DNA of 64,000 nucleotides from AP-15 sp963846635 (lineage in GTDB: Bacteria > Pseudomonadota > Alphaproteobacteria > ATCC43930 > CGMCC-115725): the NCBI GenBank assembly GCA_963846635.1, contig CAWJXM010000041.1:186001-250000 (forward strand), in the 5' to 3' direction. This document shows, piece after piece, positions 35,140 to 46,330 of this stretch. Under the pieces are notes generated by a model. The model saw nothing but the letters and a program-made list of their open reading frames with translations. It was not told where the DNA came from and did no database searches. The translations under genes were made by a program, and so were the position numbers. Each line of letters starts with the position of its first letter. Position 1 is the first letter of the stretch.

Positions 35140-35514
35140 ATGATCGATGCGGCTTTTGCACTCGAGGATTATCGGCGGCAACACCCCGGCCCGTTGCCGA
35201 ACCTTGCTGGTCGCGGCTATCATCAACATGATCCAGAACTGATTCGGTGCATGATCAGGCCGGCGACCGCCGAGACTTGGCTGCAACCGCATTTTTACTC
35301 GCCGCAGGCCAAGGCAATCCTGCTCGAAATTTCAGCCCGCTACGCCGCCGTCATGGACGCCGGCGCTTGGGAAGACCGCGGCGATGACGATCCGGTGGTG
35401 ATCCATGCCACCCCTAATCGGGCCGGCCGTCGCGTATGGAACGGCGCCCATCGGCTCGGTGCGATCCTGCTCCTCGGCCGACCATTCGTGCTTCCCATTC
35501 GCTTCTGCCGGTAA
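35140..35514 (+). CDS. Hypothetical protein
   Basis: A 124-aa frame starts MIDAAFALEDYRRQHPGPLP, with GGGAGG-like purines (GGGAGG) about seven bases before the ATG. It contains ELIRCMIRPATAETWLQPHF and AKAILLEISARYAAVMDAGA, which look like a folded helical protein, but the last 30 residues are less convincing. No family is recognised. An opposite-strand frame at 35332-35634 competes with its 3' end. Roughly 155 bases upstream and 236 bases downstream hold nothing recognisable. Confidence 0.42.
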   Translation: MIDAAFALEDYRRQHPGPLPNLAGRGYHQHDPELIRCMIRPATAETWLQPHFYSPQAKAILLEISARYAAVMDAGAWEDRGDDDPVVIHATPNRAGRRVWNGAHRLGAILLLGRPFVLPIRFCR

Positions 35515-35750
35515 CATCCAGTCCGCAGGCTGATCGCCGCTCTTGAGTTGGGATGCCGAGCGGTGCCCTGGATTATGCGAGCGCTTCGCGCGCGGCCAGA
35601 AGTCGACAAAGGCGTAGGCGTTCCCGGCGACCAAATCGGTTCTTCACGCCTCGCAGCAGGCTGACCCAACGGATACTGAATTTACTTGCGAGGCCATCGA
35701 GCAAGCCTGATCGTGCCTCGGCTCCCCGCTCACCGATTTCGGACTACAAG

Positions 35751-36344
35751 ATGTCAGATCAAGCCTCCCCCGCAGCAAAATATCGCGTGGTCGAAACCGC
35801 CCTGTCAGAAGTCAAGATCATCACACCGCAACGGATTGGCGATTCGCGTGGCTTCTTCTCCGAAGTGTGGAATGAACGCGACTTTGCCGCGGCGGGGATC
35901 GAGGCAGCCTTTGTTCAGGACAACCATATACGCAATCCCCTGAAAGGGACATTGCGCGGGCTGCATTACCAAATGCGTCCGACAGCACAGGGAAAGCTCG
36001 TGCGAGTCACGCGCGGTGCGATCCTCGACGTAGCCGTCGACATCCGCCGCGGCTCGCCTAGTTTCGGGCGCCATGCAGCAGTGCTGTTGAGTGCCGAGAA
36101 CTGGCAGCAGCTGTGGGTCCCGGTAGGGTTTGCCCATGGATATTGCACGCTCGAAGACGATACTGAAGTGCAATACAAGGTCACCGATTTTTACAGTCCG
36201 CCGCACGAGCGCGGTATTGCCTGGAACGATCCGGCATTGGCCATCCGCTGGCCGATCGATGCCGAGGCCCTGATCATTTCGGATCGCGACCGCGCCTTGC
36301 CGCGGCTTGCCACGCAGCCTGATCTATTCGACTACGTCAGATGA
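35751..36344 (+). CDS. rfbC: dTDP-4-dehydrorhamnose 3,5-epimerase
   Basis: RfbC epimerises dTDP-4-keto-6-deoxyglucose in dTDP-L-rhamnose synthesis for surface polysaccharide. The 197-aa protein has the cupin fold motifs DSRGFFSEVWNERDFAAAGI, VQDNHIRNPLKGTLRGLHYQ with the catalytic His, VTRGAILDVAVDIRRGSPSF, and WVPVGFAHGYCTLEDDTEVQ. The start MSDQASPAAKYR at 35751 is chosen because upstream sequence is low-complexity Arg/Ser. No rfbA, rfbB or rfbD is in the window, so it is separated from the rest of the pathway. Confidence 0.93.
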   Translation: MSDQASPAAKYRVVETALSEVKIITPQRIGDSRGFFSEVWNERDFAAAGIEAAFVQDNHIRNPLKGTLRGLHYQMRPTAQGKLVRVTRGAILDVAVDIRRGSPSFGRHAAVLLSAENWQQLWVPVGFAHGYCTLEDDTEVQYKVTDFYSPPHERGIAWNDPALAIRWPIDAEALIISDRDRALPRLATQPDLFDYVR

Positions 36345-36413
36345 TCGCGGCTCGATTTCGGGCGAGCACTACCGCTCGCCGAACAGCGAGGGGCTACTTC
36401 CGGAGAATGGTTG

Positions 36414-37178
36414 ATGAGCCAACATTATAACGAGTTCGACCAGCCGATCGGAGCACCGCTGCCCGACTGGTCGCCGCGACCGTTTCCGCCGCGTACCCCG
36501 ATTGAAGGACGTTTTTGCCGGGTTGAGCCGCTCGAAGCCGAACGCCATGCAGCCGAACTGTTCGAGGCTAACAGCGACGACCAAGCGGGGCGTAACTGGA
36601 CCTATTTGCCGCACGGGCCATACCCATCTTTTGACCTCTACCGCGAATACCTCGTTGCTGCTGCGGGTCGCGACGACCCACTGGTTCACGCGATCGTCGA
36701 TTGCACGAGCAGTCGCGCCGTCGGCGTGGCGAGTTTGATGCGCATCGACACGGCGGCCGGCGTCATCGAGGTCGGGGGTATCAATTACAGCCCGCGCTTG
36801 CAGCGCCGCCCCGCCGCGACCGAGGCAATGTACCTGCTGATGCGCCGGGTGTTCGACGAGCTCAAATACCGTCGCTACGAGTGGAAATGTGATGCGTTGA
36901 ATGCCCCGTCGCGGGCCGCGGCCGCTCGTCTCGGCTTTCGGTACGAGGGACTATTTCGTCAGGTGACGGTTTATAAGGGCCGTAATCGCGATATTGCCTG
37001 GTTCTCGATCATCGACGGCGAGTGGCCCGCCTTGCGCCAGGCGTTCGAGTGCTGGCTCGATCCAGCCAATTTCGATGGCGCCGGCCGGCAGCGCCAAACC
37101 CTGCAAAGTTTTCGGGGCTCGAGTTGGCCGCCCGATCCCGATCATATCAGGTCCGAGCGCGAGCCGGTTTTGCGCTAA
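36414..37178 (+). CDS. GNAT family N-acetyltransferase (RimJ/RimL-like)
   Basis: This 254-aa protein resembles RimJ/RimL-type acetyltransferases. The acetyl-CoA binding region reads LQRRPAATEAMYLLMRRVFD, with the following YRRYEWKCDALNAPSRAAAA and RLGFRYEGLFRQ segments, diagnostic of the family; VGVASLMRIDTAAGVIEVGG forms the preceding strands. GGAGA precedes the ATG at a suitable distance; a TTG one codon upstream is less likely. The acceptor substrate is unknown; it may be a protein N-terminus or an antibiotic-like amine. Confidence 0.88.
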   Translation: MSQHYNEFDQPIGAPLPDWSPRPFPPRTPIEGRFCRVEPLEAERHAAELFEANSDDQAGRNWTYLPHGPYPSFDLYREYLVAAAGRDDPLVHAIVDCTSSRAVGVASLMRIDTAAGVIEVGGINYSPRLQRRPAATEAMYLLMRRVFDELKYRRYEWKCDALNAPSRAAAARLGFRYEGLFRQVTVYKGRNRDIAWFSIIDGEWPALRQAFECWLDPANFDGAGRQRQTLQSFRGSSWPPDPDHIRSEREPVLR

Positions 37179-37306
37179 CGCCGGCGCCACCCAACCATTC
37201 GTCGCTGCCGGCTTGATCAGCGAAATTCGCCTGCGGTCCAGATGGTTGCGCCCACGCTGCCGAAAGGGCTAAGACCGACCCGAGTATCCAGTTAGGGAGA
37301 AGCGGC

Positions 37307-39010
37307 GTGGCGCGCGGAGAAGACCAACACAGAAACCCGAAATCCAATATCGAGATCGCGCAGGAAGCCGAGATGCGGCCGATCAGCGAAATCGCCTCGG
37401 AAAGGCTTGGCATCCCCGACTCTGCGGTCGAGCCCTACGGCAAATACAAGGCAAAGATCGCGCTGGATTATATCCGCTCGCTGCCCGAGCGACCAAACCG
37501 CAAGCTGATCCTCGTCACCGCAATTACCCCGACGCCCGCCGGCGAAGGCAAGACCACAACGACGGTCGGGCTTGGCGATGCGCTGAACCGGATCGGCAAA
37601 AAGGCAATGTCGTGCCTGCGCGAGGCGAGCATGGGCCCGTGCTTTGGCGTCAAAGGCGGGGCTGCCGGCGGCGGCTATGCTCAGGTCGTGCCGATGGAGG
37701 ACATCAATCTCCATTTTACCGGTGACATTCATGCGATCGGCGCCGCCAATAATCTGCTCGCGGCGATGGTCGACAATCACATCTATTACGGGCTCGCCCC
37801 GCAACTCGATCCGCGCCGTGTTACCTGGCGCCGCGCGATCGACATGAACGACCGGGCCTTGCGCTCGATCGTGTCGTCACTTGGCGGCGTCGCCAATGGG
37901 TTCCCGCGTGAAGACGGGTTCGACATCACCGCGGCCTCGCAGGTAATGGCGACGTTTTGCCTGGCGACGGATTTGCAGGACCTGAAGCGGCGGCTCGGCA
38001 ATATGATCGTTGGCCAGACCCGCGACCGCAAGCCAGTCACCGCCGCAGATATCAAGGCCGCCGGGTCGATGGCCGTCATGCTGAAGGATGCGCTCGCCCC
38101 CAATCTCGTGCAGACGATCGAGCACAACCCGGTCTTTATTCATGGCGGCCCGTTCGCCAATATCGCCCATGGCTGCAATTCGCTGATCGCGACGACCTCG
38201 GCGCTGAAGCTCGCCGATTATGTCGTGACAGAGGCCGGCTTTGGCGCCGACCTCGGAGCCGAAAAATTCTTTGACATCAAATGTCGCAAGGCCGGGATTT
38301 CGCCCGACGCGGCGGTCGTCGTCGCGACGGTGCGGGCCTTAAAGATGCATGGGGGCATCGCGCGCGATGCGCTCGGCGAGGAAAATGTCGGCGCCCTTGA
38401 AAAGGGCTTTGCCAATCTCGCCCGCCATCTCGCCAATATCAGACAGTTCGGGGTGCCGACCGTGGTCTCGATCAACCGCTTCAGTGCCGATACGGCGCGC
38501 GAGCACGCCCGCCTTCAGGAGCTGTGCGCGGCCGAGGGCGTCAAATGCGTGATCGCCGACCATTGGGCGCAGGGTGGCGCCGGAGCCGTCGAATTGGCGC
38601 GCGCCGTGGTCGATCTCGCTGAAAGCGGAAAAGCTGCGTTTCATACCCTCTACCCCGACGACATGCCGCTGATCGATAAGCTCCGCACCATTGCTCAACG
38701 CATCTACGGCGCCAGCGACATTGAGCTCAGCAGTGCGGCGCGCGACCAATTTGCCCAGATTGAACAGCAGGGCTTTGGCCATTTCCCGGTGTGCGTCGCC
38801 AAGACTCAGTTCAGCTTTTCGACCGACCCCAACCTCAAAGGTGTGCCGAAAGACCACATCATCGGCGTGCGCGAAGTGCGCTTGTCGGCCGGTGCTGAAT
38901 TCATCGTGGCGATCTGCGGCGAGATCATGACATTGCCGGGTTTGCCGCGCGTACCGGCGGCGAACAATATCGAGATCGATGCCGAGGGACGCGTCACCGG
39001 ATTGTTCTGA
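37307..39010 (+). CDS. fhs: Formate-tetrahydrofolate ligase
   Basis: Fhs makes 10-formyl-THF from formate, THF and ATP, feeding one-carbon metabolism. The 567-aa protein has the P-loop TPTPAGEGKTTTTVGLGDAL, CLREASMGPCFGVKGGAAGG, VPMEDINLHFTGDIHAIGAA and the C-terminal DHIIGVREVRLSAGAEFIVA segment, all family-specific. It starts at GTG 37307 preceded by GGGAGAAG; length is normal (about 555 to 570). An unknown gene and the 5-formyl-THF cyclo-ligase gene follow closely on the same strand, a folate one-carbon group. Confidence 0.96.
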   Translation: MARGEDQHRNPKSNIEIAQEAEMRPISEIASERLGIPDSAVEPYGKYKAKIALDYIRSLPERPNRKLILVTAITPTPAGEGKTTTTVGLGDALNRIGKKAMSCLREASMGPCFGVKGGAAGGGYAQVVPMEDINLHFTGDIHAIGAANNLLAAMVDNHIYYGLAPQLDPRRVTWRRAIDMNDRALRSIVSSLGGVANGFPREDGFDITAASQVMATFCLATDLQDLKRRLGNMIVGQTRDRKPVTAADIKAAGSMAVMLKDALAPNLVQTIEHNPVFIHGGPFANIAHGCNSLIATTSALKLADYVVTEAGFGADLGAEKFFDIKCRKAGISPDAAVVVATVRALKMHGGIARDALGEENVGALEKGFANLARHLANIRQFGVPTVVSINRFSADTAREHARLQELCAAEGVKCVIADHWAQGGAGAVELARAVVDLAESGKAAFHTLYPDDMPLIDKLRTIAQRIYGASDIELSSAARDQFAQIEQQGFGHFPVCVAKTQFSFSTDPNLKGVPKDHIIGVREVRLSAGAEFIVAICGEIMTLPGLPRVPAANNIEIDAEGRVTGLF

Positions 39011-39023
39011 GGGTCCTGAAGTG

Positions 39024-39458
39024 ATGTCTGTGAAGCTCGACGAAACAATGGTGATGGCGCTCCCGCGCAAGGCTGTCGAGCAGATTATCCTCGGCCTCTA
39101 CGACCCCATCAATGAGCATCTCGTCAAGCTGGTCGGTTTCGAATTCCCTCCGGAGTTGCGGCAGCACTTCCGGCGGGAATTGCGAGGTTGGCTACGGAAG
39201 ATCGAGAGGCTGCGGTTCAAACCGGATAGCCGAACCGGCTCGCACAAATTTTATTTTGATCTGCTGTTCGATTACCCATTCGGTGGGGTCGAGCTCCAGA
39301 ATATGCGCCTGATTATGGAGGATATCGGCGACGAGTATGCAGGCGCGCGCGCTACAAAGAGTCCGGCCGAGGTGGTTGCGTGGCTGCGGGAATTCCACAC
39401 CAAATTGGCTGAGCGCCTCCACAACGGCGAGGATGTGCTCGACCTGATCCCGGAATAA
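39024..39458 (+). CDS. Hypothetical protein in the one-carbon cluster
   Basis: This 144-aa protein starts MSVKLDETMVMALPRKAVEQ and contains GFEFPPELRQHFRRELRGWL, HKFYFDLLFDYPFGGVELQN and a helical, acidic C-terminus ending EDVLDLIPE. It has no signal or membrane helix and no recognised domain. It lies 13 bases after fhs and 10 bases before the 5-formyl-THF cyclo-ligase gene, so cotranscription with folate genes is likely. Its function is unknown; a one-carbon link is inference from position only. Confidence 0.68.
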   Translation: MSVKLDETMVMALPRKAVEQIILGLYDPINEHLVKLVGFEFPPELRQHFRRELRGWLRKIERLRFKPDSRTGSHKFYFDLLFDYPFGGVELQNMRLIMEDIGDEYAGARATKSPAEVVAWLREFHTKLAERLHNGEDVLDLIPE

Positions 39459-39468
39459 GAAGCGGGCG

Positions 39469-40043
39469 GTGACTCCTGACGAGGTAAAAGCCTGGCGGCG
39501 CAGCGAACGTCAGCGGCTCCTGGCGCTGCGCACCGGCGCATCGGCGGCCGAGCGGCGCGCTTGGGGCCGTACGATCGAAGCCGAGCTTTATGCGCTGCTC
39601 ACGGCGCGGCCCGCCATCATCTTGGGCGTCTATTGGCCCTTTCAGGCCGAGTTCGATGCGCGGCCGCTGGTCGAACGGCTGATCGCGACGGGTTTTTCCG
39701 CGGCGCTGCCGGTGGTGGTCGACAAAAAGGGCCCGCTCGAATACCGCTTATGGAAACCGGGCGACCCGCTTATCGACGGGGTGTGGGGCATTCCGATCCC
39801 GGAACGGCGCGAGGTCGTGGTGCCGCAGGCGGTGCTGGCACCACTCGTCGGCTTTGACCGGCAATTCTATCGGCTCGGCTATGGCGGCGGCTATTTCGAC
39901 CGGACCTTGGCGGCTCATTGACGCCGAAGCCGACGGCGATCGGCGTCGGCTTTGAATTATCGCGGCTCGGAACAATCCATCCGCAGGATTTTGACATCCC
40001 AATGGATCTGATCGTGACCGAGGTTGGCACAAACCGACTCTGA
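39469..40043 (+). CDS. 5-formyltetrahydrofolate cyclo-ligase, frameshifted
   Basis: This enzyme converts 5-formyl-THF to methenyl-THF using ATP. The first segment (39469-39921) starts at a GTG, shows AIILGVYWPFQAEFDARPLV, LPVVVDKKGPLEYRLWKPG and the motif LVGFDRQFYRLGYGGGYFDR, and then stops after TLAAH. In another frame from about 39918 the family C-terminus continues: LTPKPTAIGVGFELSRLGTI and PMDLIVTEVG, ending at 40043. One missing base at about 39914-39917 explains the break. The restored protein is about 191 aa, normal for the family. Sequence error is plausible. Confidence 0.86.
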
Positions 40044-40093
40044 TCGCCATCGATATGGCGGCCAATGCACTGAACTTTCGGCCCGCAGTCAGT

Positions 40094-40519
40094 TCAACGC
40101 AAGAGGTGTCGCACGCGCGACTTGACAGGTGCGGCAATCGCCAGATGAGCGGCTTGTGCCAATTCCGATCGGGTCGGCCAGCCCGCGCGTCGCTTGAGCA
40201 AGGAGACGGTCAGCGACGACAGGAGCATCGCGGTGCGGCGACCAAAGCGATCGGAGACCAGGCTGATCAGATACTCGCCAATGATAATGCCCGCGCCGTT
40301 GCCCACGGCCAGCAGCATCGAAAAGGCAGCAAGGCCAAAGGCGTGGTCGGGTCCCCAGACAAACGGATAGAGCTTGGCCGGGGTACCGTCCACAGCCACG
40401 ATGATCCCCCAGAAGAGCTGGGTGAGCAATGCCAGCCGCCACTGCATCCAGGTCAGCGGCAGCCGATCGATCCGCGCGGCGACCCGGCCGGTTGTCAGAG
40501 GTTCTGCGATTGTTGTCAT
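40094..40519 (-). pseudogene. MFS transporter, N-terminal fragment
   Basis: About 105 residues resemble the N-terminus of a major facilitator: a start MTTIAEPLTTGRVAARIDRL, the first membrane helices (LALLTQLFWGIIVAVDGTPA and AAFSMLLAVGNGAGIIIGEY) and the loop signature SDRFGRRTAMLLSSLTV. After that the sequence becomes Arg-rich and unlike a transporter and ends at 40094, so only about a quarter of a normal MFS protein remains. It lies downstream of two full MFS genes on the same strand. It may be a truncated third copy. Confidence 0.6.
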
Positions 40520-40625
40520 GGCGCACACTCCCATTCGATCCGGCTCCTTGAGCGGAGTCTTCCGGTCGCCGGGCAAGGCGGTAATAGGGTACGCGCGACG
40601 GACGGCAGCCGGCCGTTCTTCAAAC

Positions 40626-40667
40626 AAAAAAATCCCTTCCGGCGCTCCCACCGGAGGGGACTTTTTC
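40626..40667 (-). terminator. Rho-independent terminator after the MFS gene
   Basis: An inverted repeat TCCCTTCCGG (40633-40642) and CCGGAGGGGA (40651-40660), with one mismatch and an eight-base loop, is flanked by seven A on the left and five T on the right. Read on the minus strand it is a stem followed by T7, about 50 bases after the stop of the MFS gene at 40713. The flanks would let it work in both directions. Confidence 0.75.
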
Positions 40668-40712
40668 GTTGCAGCCCGGCTCTCTACAACCGGGCGGTGC
40701 GTCGCGGCTGGT

Positions 40713-41989
40713 TCAGGCGACCGTCAATTCGGCCTGAAGGATCTTGCCTTTGGTTTCCGGGCCGGCCAGTACTGCAGCGGCGACGCTGATGGCGGCGAAT
40801 ATGGTGCCGACCGCCATCGGGAGCGCAAATCCTGAATGCCAGTTTATGGCAAAATAGGTGATGATCGGTAAGGTCAACCGCCAAAGATCGCACCCTGGTG
40901 ATAGACAAATCCGGCCGCGGTGGCGCGCACCTCGGTCGGGAAGCGCTCGGCGAGATAGGCCGGGTAGATGACGTGCATGCCGCCGCCGCCAAATAGACCC
41001 TGCAAGGTGAAAAACACGACGATCATCGTATAGTCGCGGGTCCACAGATAGAGCGGCACGACTGGGATCGTCAGCAGCGCCGGGATGATGATCGCCGGGC
41101 GGCGGCCGATGCGGTCGGCCAGCCAGCCATAGGCCGAACCGGACAAGAAAAACACGATGCTTTGCAGCATAATCGGCAAGGCGACCAGTCCCGGGCTCAG
41201 ATGCAGATCCTTTTGCAGGTAGGTCGGGAACAGCCCGCCGACCGAGTAGCCGACGACAAACGCGCTCGCCATCCACCAGCACGCGGTCAGGGTGTTGGCG
41301 AGCAGGCCTCGCTTGAAGATTTTGAGCAGCGGCACGCGGACTTCGCGCTGCTCGAGACGCTGCAGCCTCCGGTTCTCAACCCACACCGGCGGCTCTTGCA
41401 CGAACTTGCGGATATAGACGATCCACAGGGCCGGTATGACGCCGATCATCAGCAGACCGCGCCAGCCGATCGAATTATAGAGCAAGCCATAGGCCGCACT
41501 CGACAACAGCGCCCCGAGCCCCCAGGAGGCTTGCAGCACGCCGGCCATAAAGCCGCGCGAGCGGATTGGCCAGCTCTCCATTGCCAACGCCGCTCCACAG
41601 GGCCATTCGGCACCCATGCCGATGCCCAATAATGCGCGGAACAGAAACAGAAACCAGAAGGTCGGAGAGAATGCGGCGATGAAGTTGCACGCCGAATACC
41701 ACGCGATCGAAATCATCAGCGGCTTCTTGCGCCCGATCCGATCGGCGAGCCAACCCGAGGCGGTGGCGCCGATCAACCGCATCCACAAAGTTAGCGTAAA
41801 AACTGCGGTGACTGCGGTCAGCGGCACGTGAAACTCCTGCGAGATCGGCAGCATGATCAACAGGAAAATCGTGAAATCGAAGGCGTCCAAGGTCCAGCCG
41901 AGCCAGGCGGCCGTCCAGGCCAGCCATTGCTCCTTAGTCGGCTCCTTCCACCACGGAATTGGCGTTGCGGTGTCGACGGCGATTGTCAT
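40713..41989 (-). CDS. MFS transporter, frameshifted near the C-terminus
   Basis: This is a 12-helix major facilitator close to the neighbouring gene at 42142-43419. It starts MTIAVDTATPIPWWKEPTKE, has LDAFDFTIFLLIMLPISQEF, the loop motif GWLADRIGRKKPLMISIAW and the repeat GWLADRIGRRPAII in the second half. After FVYHQGAIFGG the frame breaks at about 40877-40879 (one base missing) and resumes LTLPIITYFAINWHSGFALP to the end GPETKGKILQAELTVA. Restored length is about 425 aa. It resembles the SHS (sialate/lactate:H+ symporter) group; the substrate, possibly an organic acid, is inference. Confidence 0.85.
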
Positions 41990-42141
41990 GAGTTTTCCCC
42001 TTTATGTCTGTTTGGTCGCCATCGATTTAGCCATACCGCCCGCGATCGGGCTCTGCGGCGGTTTGCGGTCAGCGCCTTTTTTGGCGAAGAGGACCTTTCG
42101 CGGCGCCGGAAAGCCCCTCTCACCGGTTTCGGATGCTTCAT

Positions 42142-43419
42142 TCAGGCCACGACCAACTCCGGCGACATTTCCGTCCCCCTGGTCTCGGGGCCGAACACCA
42201 CCGAAAGGATGAAATTGCCAAGCCCGAACAGGGTTCCGATCGCCATCGGGATGGCAAAACCGAGATGCCAGTTGATCGCGAAAAAGGTCAGGATCGGCGG
42301 CACCATCGCACCCGGAATGGCACCGACATGGTAGCAGAACCCGGTCGCGGTGCCGCGGATCTCGGTCGGGAAGCGTTCGGTCAGATAGCTCGGCACCTGG
42401 CCATACATGCCGCCGCCCGCGAACAGCCCCTGCGCGACAAAGGCGATCACGACCCAGGTGAAATTCCCGGAAAACAGATAGATCGGGACGAGCGGGATCG
42501 CGCATAGCGCCGGGATGATCATCGCCGGGCGGCGCCCGATCTTGTCCGACACCCAGCCCCAGCCCGAACTGGCAAGAAATACCAGGATATTGGCAAATGC
42601 GATCGGCGTCGCGATCAGCGCCGGGCTCAGGCCCAGATCCTTCTGCAGATGGGTCGCGAACAGCGCGTTGATCGAATAATAGGTGACAAACCCGGCCGCC
42701 TGGAACCAGCAGGTGGTCAGCGTATTGCCGATCATCGCCGCGCCGAAAGATCTTGAGTCAGCGGCACCTTGACTTCGCGGCTTCTGGGCGCGCTGAAGCC
42801 GGCGGTTCTCGATCCAGACTTCAGGTTCTTTGACGAAATAGCGAATATAGACAAGTGCCAGCGCCGGGGCGATGCCGACCCACAGCATGCCGCGCCAACC
42901 GACATATTTGTAGAAAAGGCCGTAGACGAGGCTCGACAACAAAAAGCCCAAACCCCACGAGCCTTGCAGGACGCCACTCATAAAGCCGCGCGAGCGGATT
43001 GGCCAAGTCTCCATCGCCAAGGACGCGCCAGCCGGCCATTCCGCCCCCATGAACAGACCGAGCAAGGCGCGGAACAACAGCAAAAACAAAAAGCTGGGCG
43101 AAAACCCAGCGATGAAATTGCACAACGAATAGCCGAAGATGGAGATCATCAACGGCGCCTTGCGCCCGAGACGGTCGGCCATCCATCCCGAGGCCGTGGC
43201 GCCGACGAGCCGCATCCACAGGGTTATCGTGAACACGATCGTAACATCGGTCAGCGGGACGCCGAACTCCTTCGAGATCGGCAACATGATCAGCAGGAAG
43301 ATCGTGAAATCGAACGCGTCGAGCGTCCAGCCGAGCCACGCCGCGACAAAGGCATACCACTGGTCCTTTGTCGGCTCCTTGTACCACGGAATGTCCCTTA
43401 CGATCTCCGCCGCCGCCAT
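42142..43419 (-). CDS. MFS transporter, SHS-like
   Basis: This 425-aa transporter is a paralogue of the downstream gene. The start MAAAEIVRDIPWYKEPTKDQ at 43419 follows GGGAG. Motifs include TLDAFDFTIFLLIMLPISKE, the loop GWMADRLGRKAPLMISIFGY, SDKIGRRPAMIIPAL and the conserved FPTEIRGTATGFCYHVGAIP. The central loop is odd: about 42750-42785 the frame in use reads KPRSQGAADSRSFG, while a shifted frame gives REVKVPLTQDLSARR, which matches the paralogue's REVRVPLLKIFKR. Two compensating indels would explain this. The substrate is unknown. Confidence 0.9.
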   Translation of the reverse strand: MAAAEIVRDIPWYKEPTKDQWYAFVAAWLGWTLDAFDFTIFLLIMLPISKEFGVPLTDVTIVFTITLWMRLVGATASGWMADRLGRKAPLMISIFGYSLCNFIAGFSPSFLFLLLFRALLGLFMGAEWPAGASLAMETWPIRSRGFMSGVLQGSWGLGFLLSSLVYGLFYKYVGWRGMLWVGIAPALALVYIRYFVKEPEVWIENRRLQRAQKPRSQGAADSRSFGAAMIGNTLTTCWFQAAGFVTYYSINALFATHLQKDLGLSPALIATPIAFANILVFLASSGWGWVSDKIGRRPAMIIPALCAIPLVPIYLFSGNFTWVVIAFVAQGLFAGGGMYGQVPSYLTERFPTEIRGTATGFCYHVGAIPGAMVPPILTFFAINWHLGFAIPMAIGTLFGLGNFILSVVFGPETRGTEMSPELVVA

Positions 43420-43710
43420 ACACCGTCTCCCGTTCGAGAATGGCTCCCGACGCGGAGCCTTGCGTCCAGTGTAGGACAGCAATGCGAAGATGTCGCTAGT
43501 TTTTTCTTTAGTAAATCAGCCGCTAATTTAGGCATATGTTGGGTTCCTCCGTCCCGCGGACGCCCCTAAAAGCAGATGCAATTGCTCAATTATGGCTATG
43601 ACTGGGAGTGCCGTTCCGCGGCGTTAAGCATGCGATTCGGCTGGCCATGCGATATGAAAGCGTTTGCCGGGATCCGACCGACTGTAGACCGAGGCGAACT
43701 CGCCTTGCGG

Positions 43711-44013
43711 TCAGACGCGTCGCGGCCCCCGCTTTCGGGCCACAAGAAGAATCAATGCACCGAGCCCGATCAGCACCGCAAAGGCCCAGCACAGCAGGAT
43801 GTTCACGATGATCCGGTCCCACAAAAACGGTGAGACATAGCGCTGGATCACTGCTTGAACCAAGTTCAAGCTGGATCGATCGAGTTCGTACCATAATTGG
43901 CCGACCGCGATCGGCATCCACACCTTGGTATCGAACCAAGCGAGTGCATCTCTCGCCAAAACAGACAATCCGGCGAGAAACAGGATCCAGCCGATGATGC
44001 GCCAAATGATCAT
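43711..44013 (-). CDS. Small membrane protein of unknown function
   Basis: A 100-aa protein starting MIIWRIIGWILFLAGLSVLA, with one N-terminal and one C-terminal hydrophobic segment (IIVNILLCWAFAVLIGLGAL) and a polar middle containing WFDTKVWMPIAVGQLWYELD. It ends with a basic ARKRGPRRV. Two membrane passes are likely. Similar small proteins are widespread in alphaproteobacteria but have no known function. The start at 44013 is preferred over an upstream codon at 44067. About 230 bases between it and the MFS gene hold nothing recognisable. Confidence 0.65.
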   Translation of the reverse strand: MIIWRIIGWILFLAGLSVLARDALAWFDTKVWMPIAVGQLWYELDRSSLNLVQAVIQRYVSPFLWDRIIVNILLCWAFAVLIGLGALILLVARKRGPRRV

Positions 44014-44139
44014 TCGCCTGCCCGCTCTACGTTGCCGGAACAATAATCCTGCATCGAGGCTACGCAACGGCTTTGCCGCCGGGCTCGTTCTGTGTCAGCA
44101 ACCTTGACGGCGAACCGCCAGTCTGTGGATAATAAGGCG

Positions 44140-44265
44140 TCCAAGGGGTGCCCCGTCAGGGGGCTGAGATGCCGCCGGCTTACCTCTCGTGTCCTCCACA
44201 GAGGAGTAGGGGCGAGGCGCGGAAACCCTTCGAACCTGATCCGGGTCGTACCGGCGTAGGGACAG
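44140..44265 (+). promoter_or_regulatory. TPP (THI-element) riboswitch
   Basis: The leader of thiC contains the conserved THI core: GGGGTGCCCC then GGGCTGAGATG (44145-44171) and ACCCTTCGAACCTGATCCGG followed by GTCGTACCGGCGTAGGGA (44225-44261). The two halves are separated by an extended P3 arm (about 44172-44224). The riboswitch senses thiamine pyrophosphate and would repress thiC when TPP is plentiful. A perfect hairpin CGGCT/AGCCG at 44274-44285 lies just after it, about 50 bases before the thiC start, and may be part of the expression platform. Confidence 0.95.
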
Positions 44266-44335
44266 GAACGATACGGCTAGAGCCGGCCCCCTCTCTGCGC
44301 GGAATCCCGGATCTTCGTTCTATAACGGAGGCACG

Positions 44336-46198
<1,863 letters not shown>

Positions 46199-46330
46199 GC
46201 GGGATTATTGTGACTTGGCGAAGCAATCTCTATCAGTTAAGGACCAGGACTATGAAATGAAAGGCGCGTTGCGGGGGGGCCTGAAGATGCGTCTGCGGCG
46301 CCGCTTTTGTTCTGGAGATGCGAGTCGCAA

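Noticed and set aside
35332..35634. Minus-strand frame of 100 residues opposite the hypothetical gene at 35140
   Set aside because: No family match, no ribosome site, and the plus-strand frame has a better start; left out because neither can be proven.
46273..46279. A run of seven G as a possible phase-variable tract
   Set aside because: It is outside the coding frame of the SnoaL-like gene and not placed between recognisable promoter elements, so no switching role can be supported.
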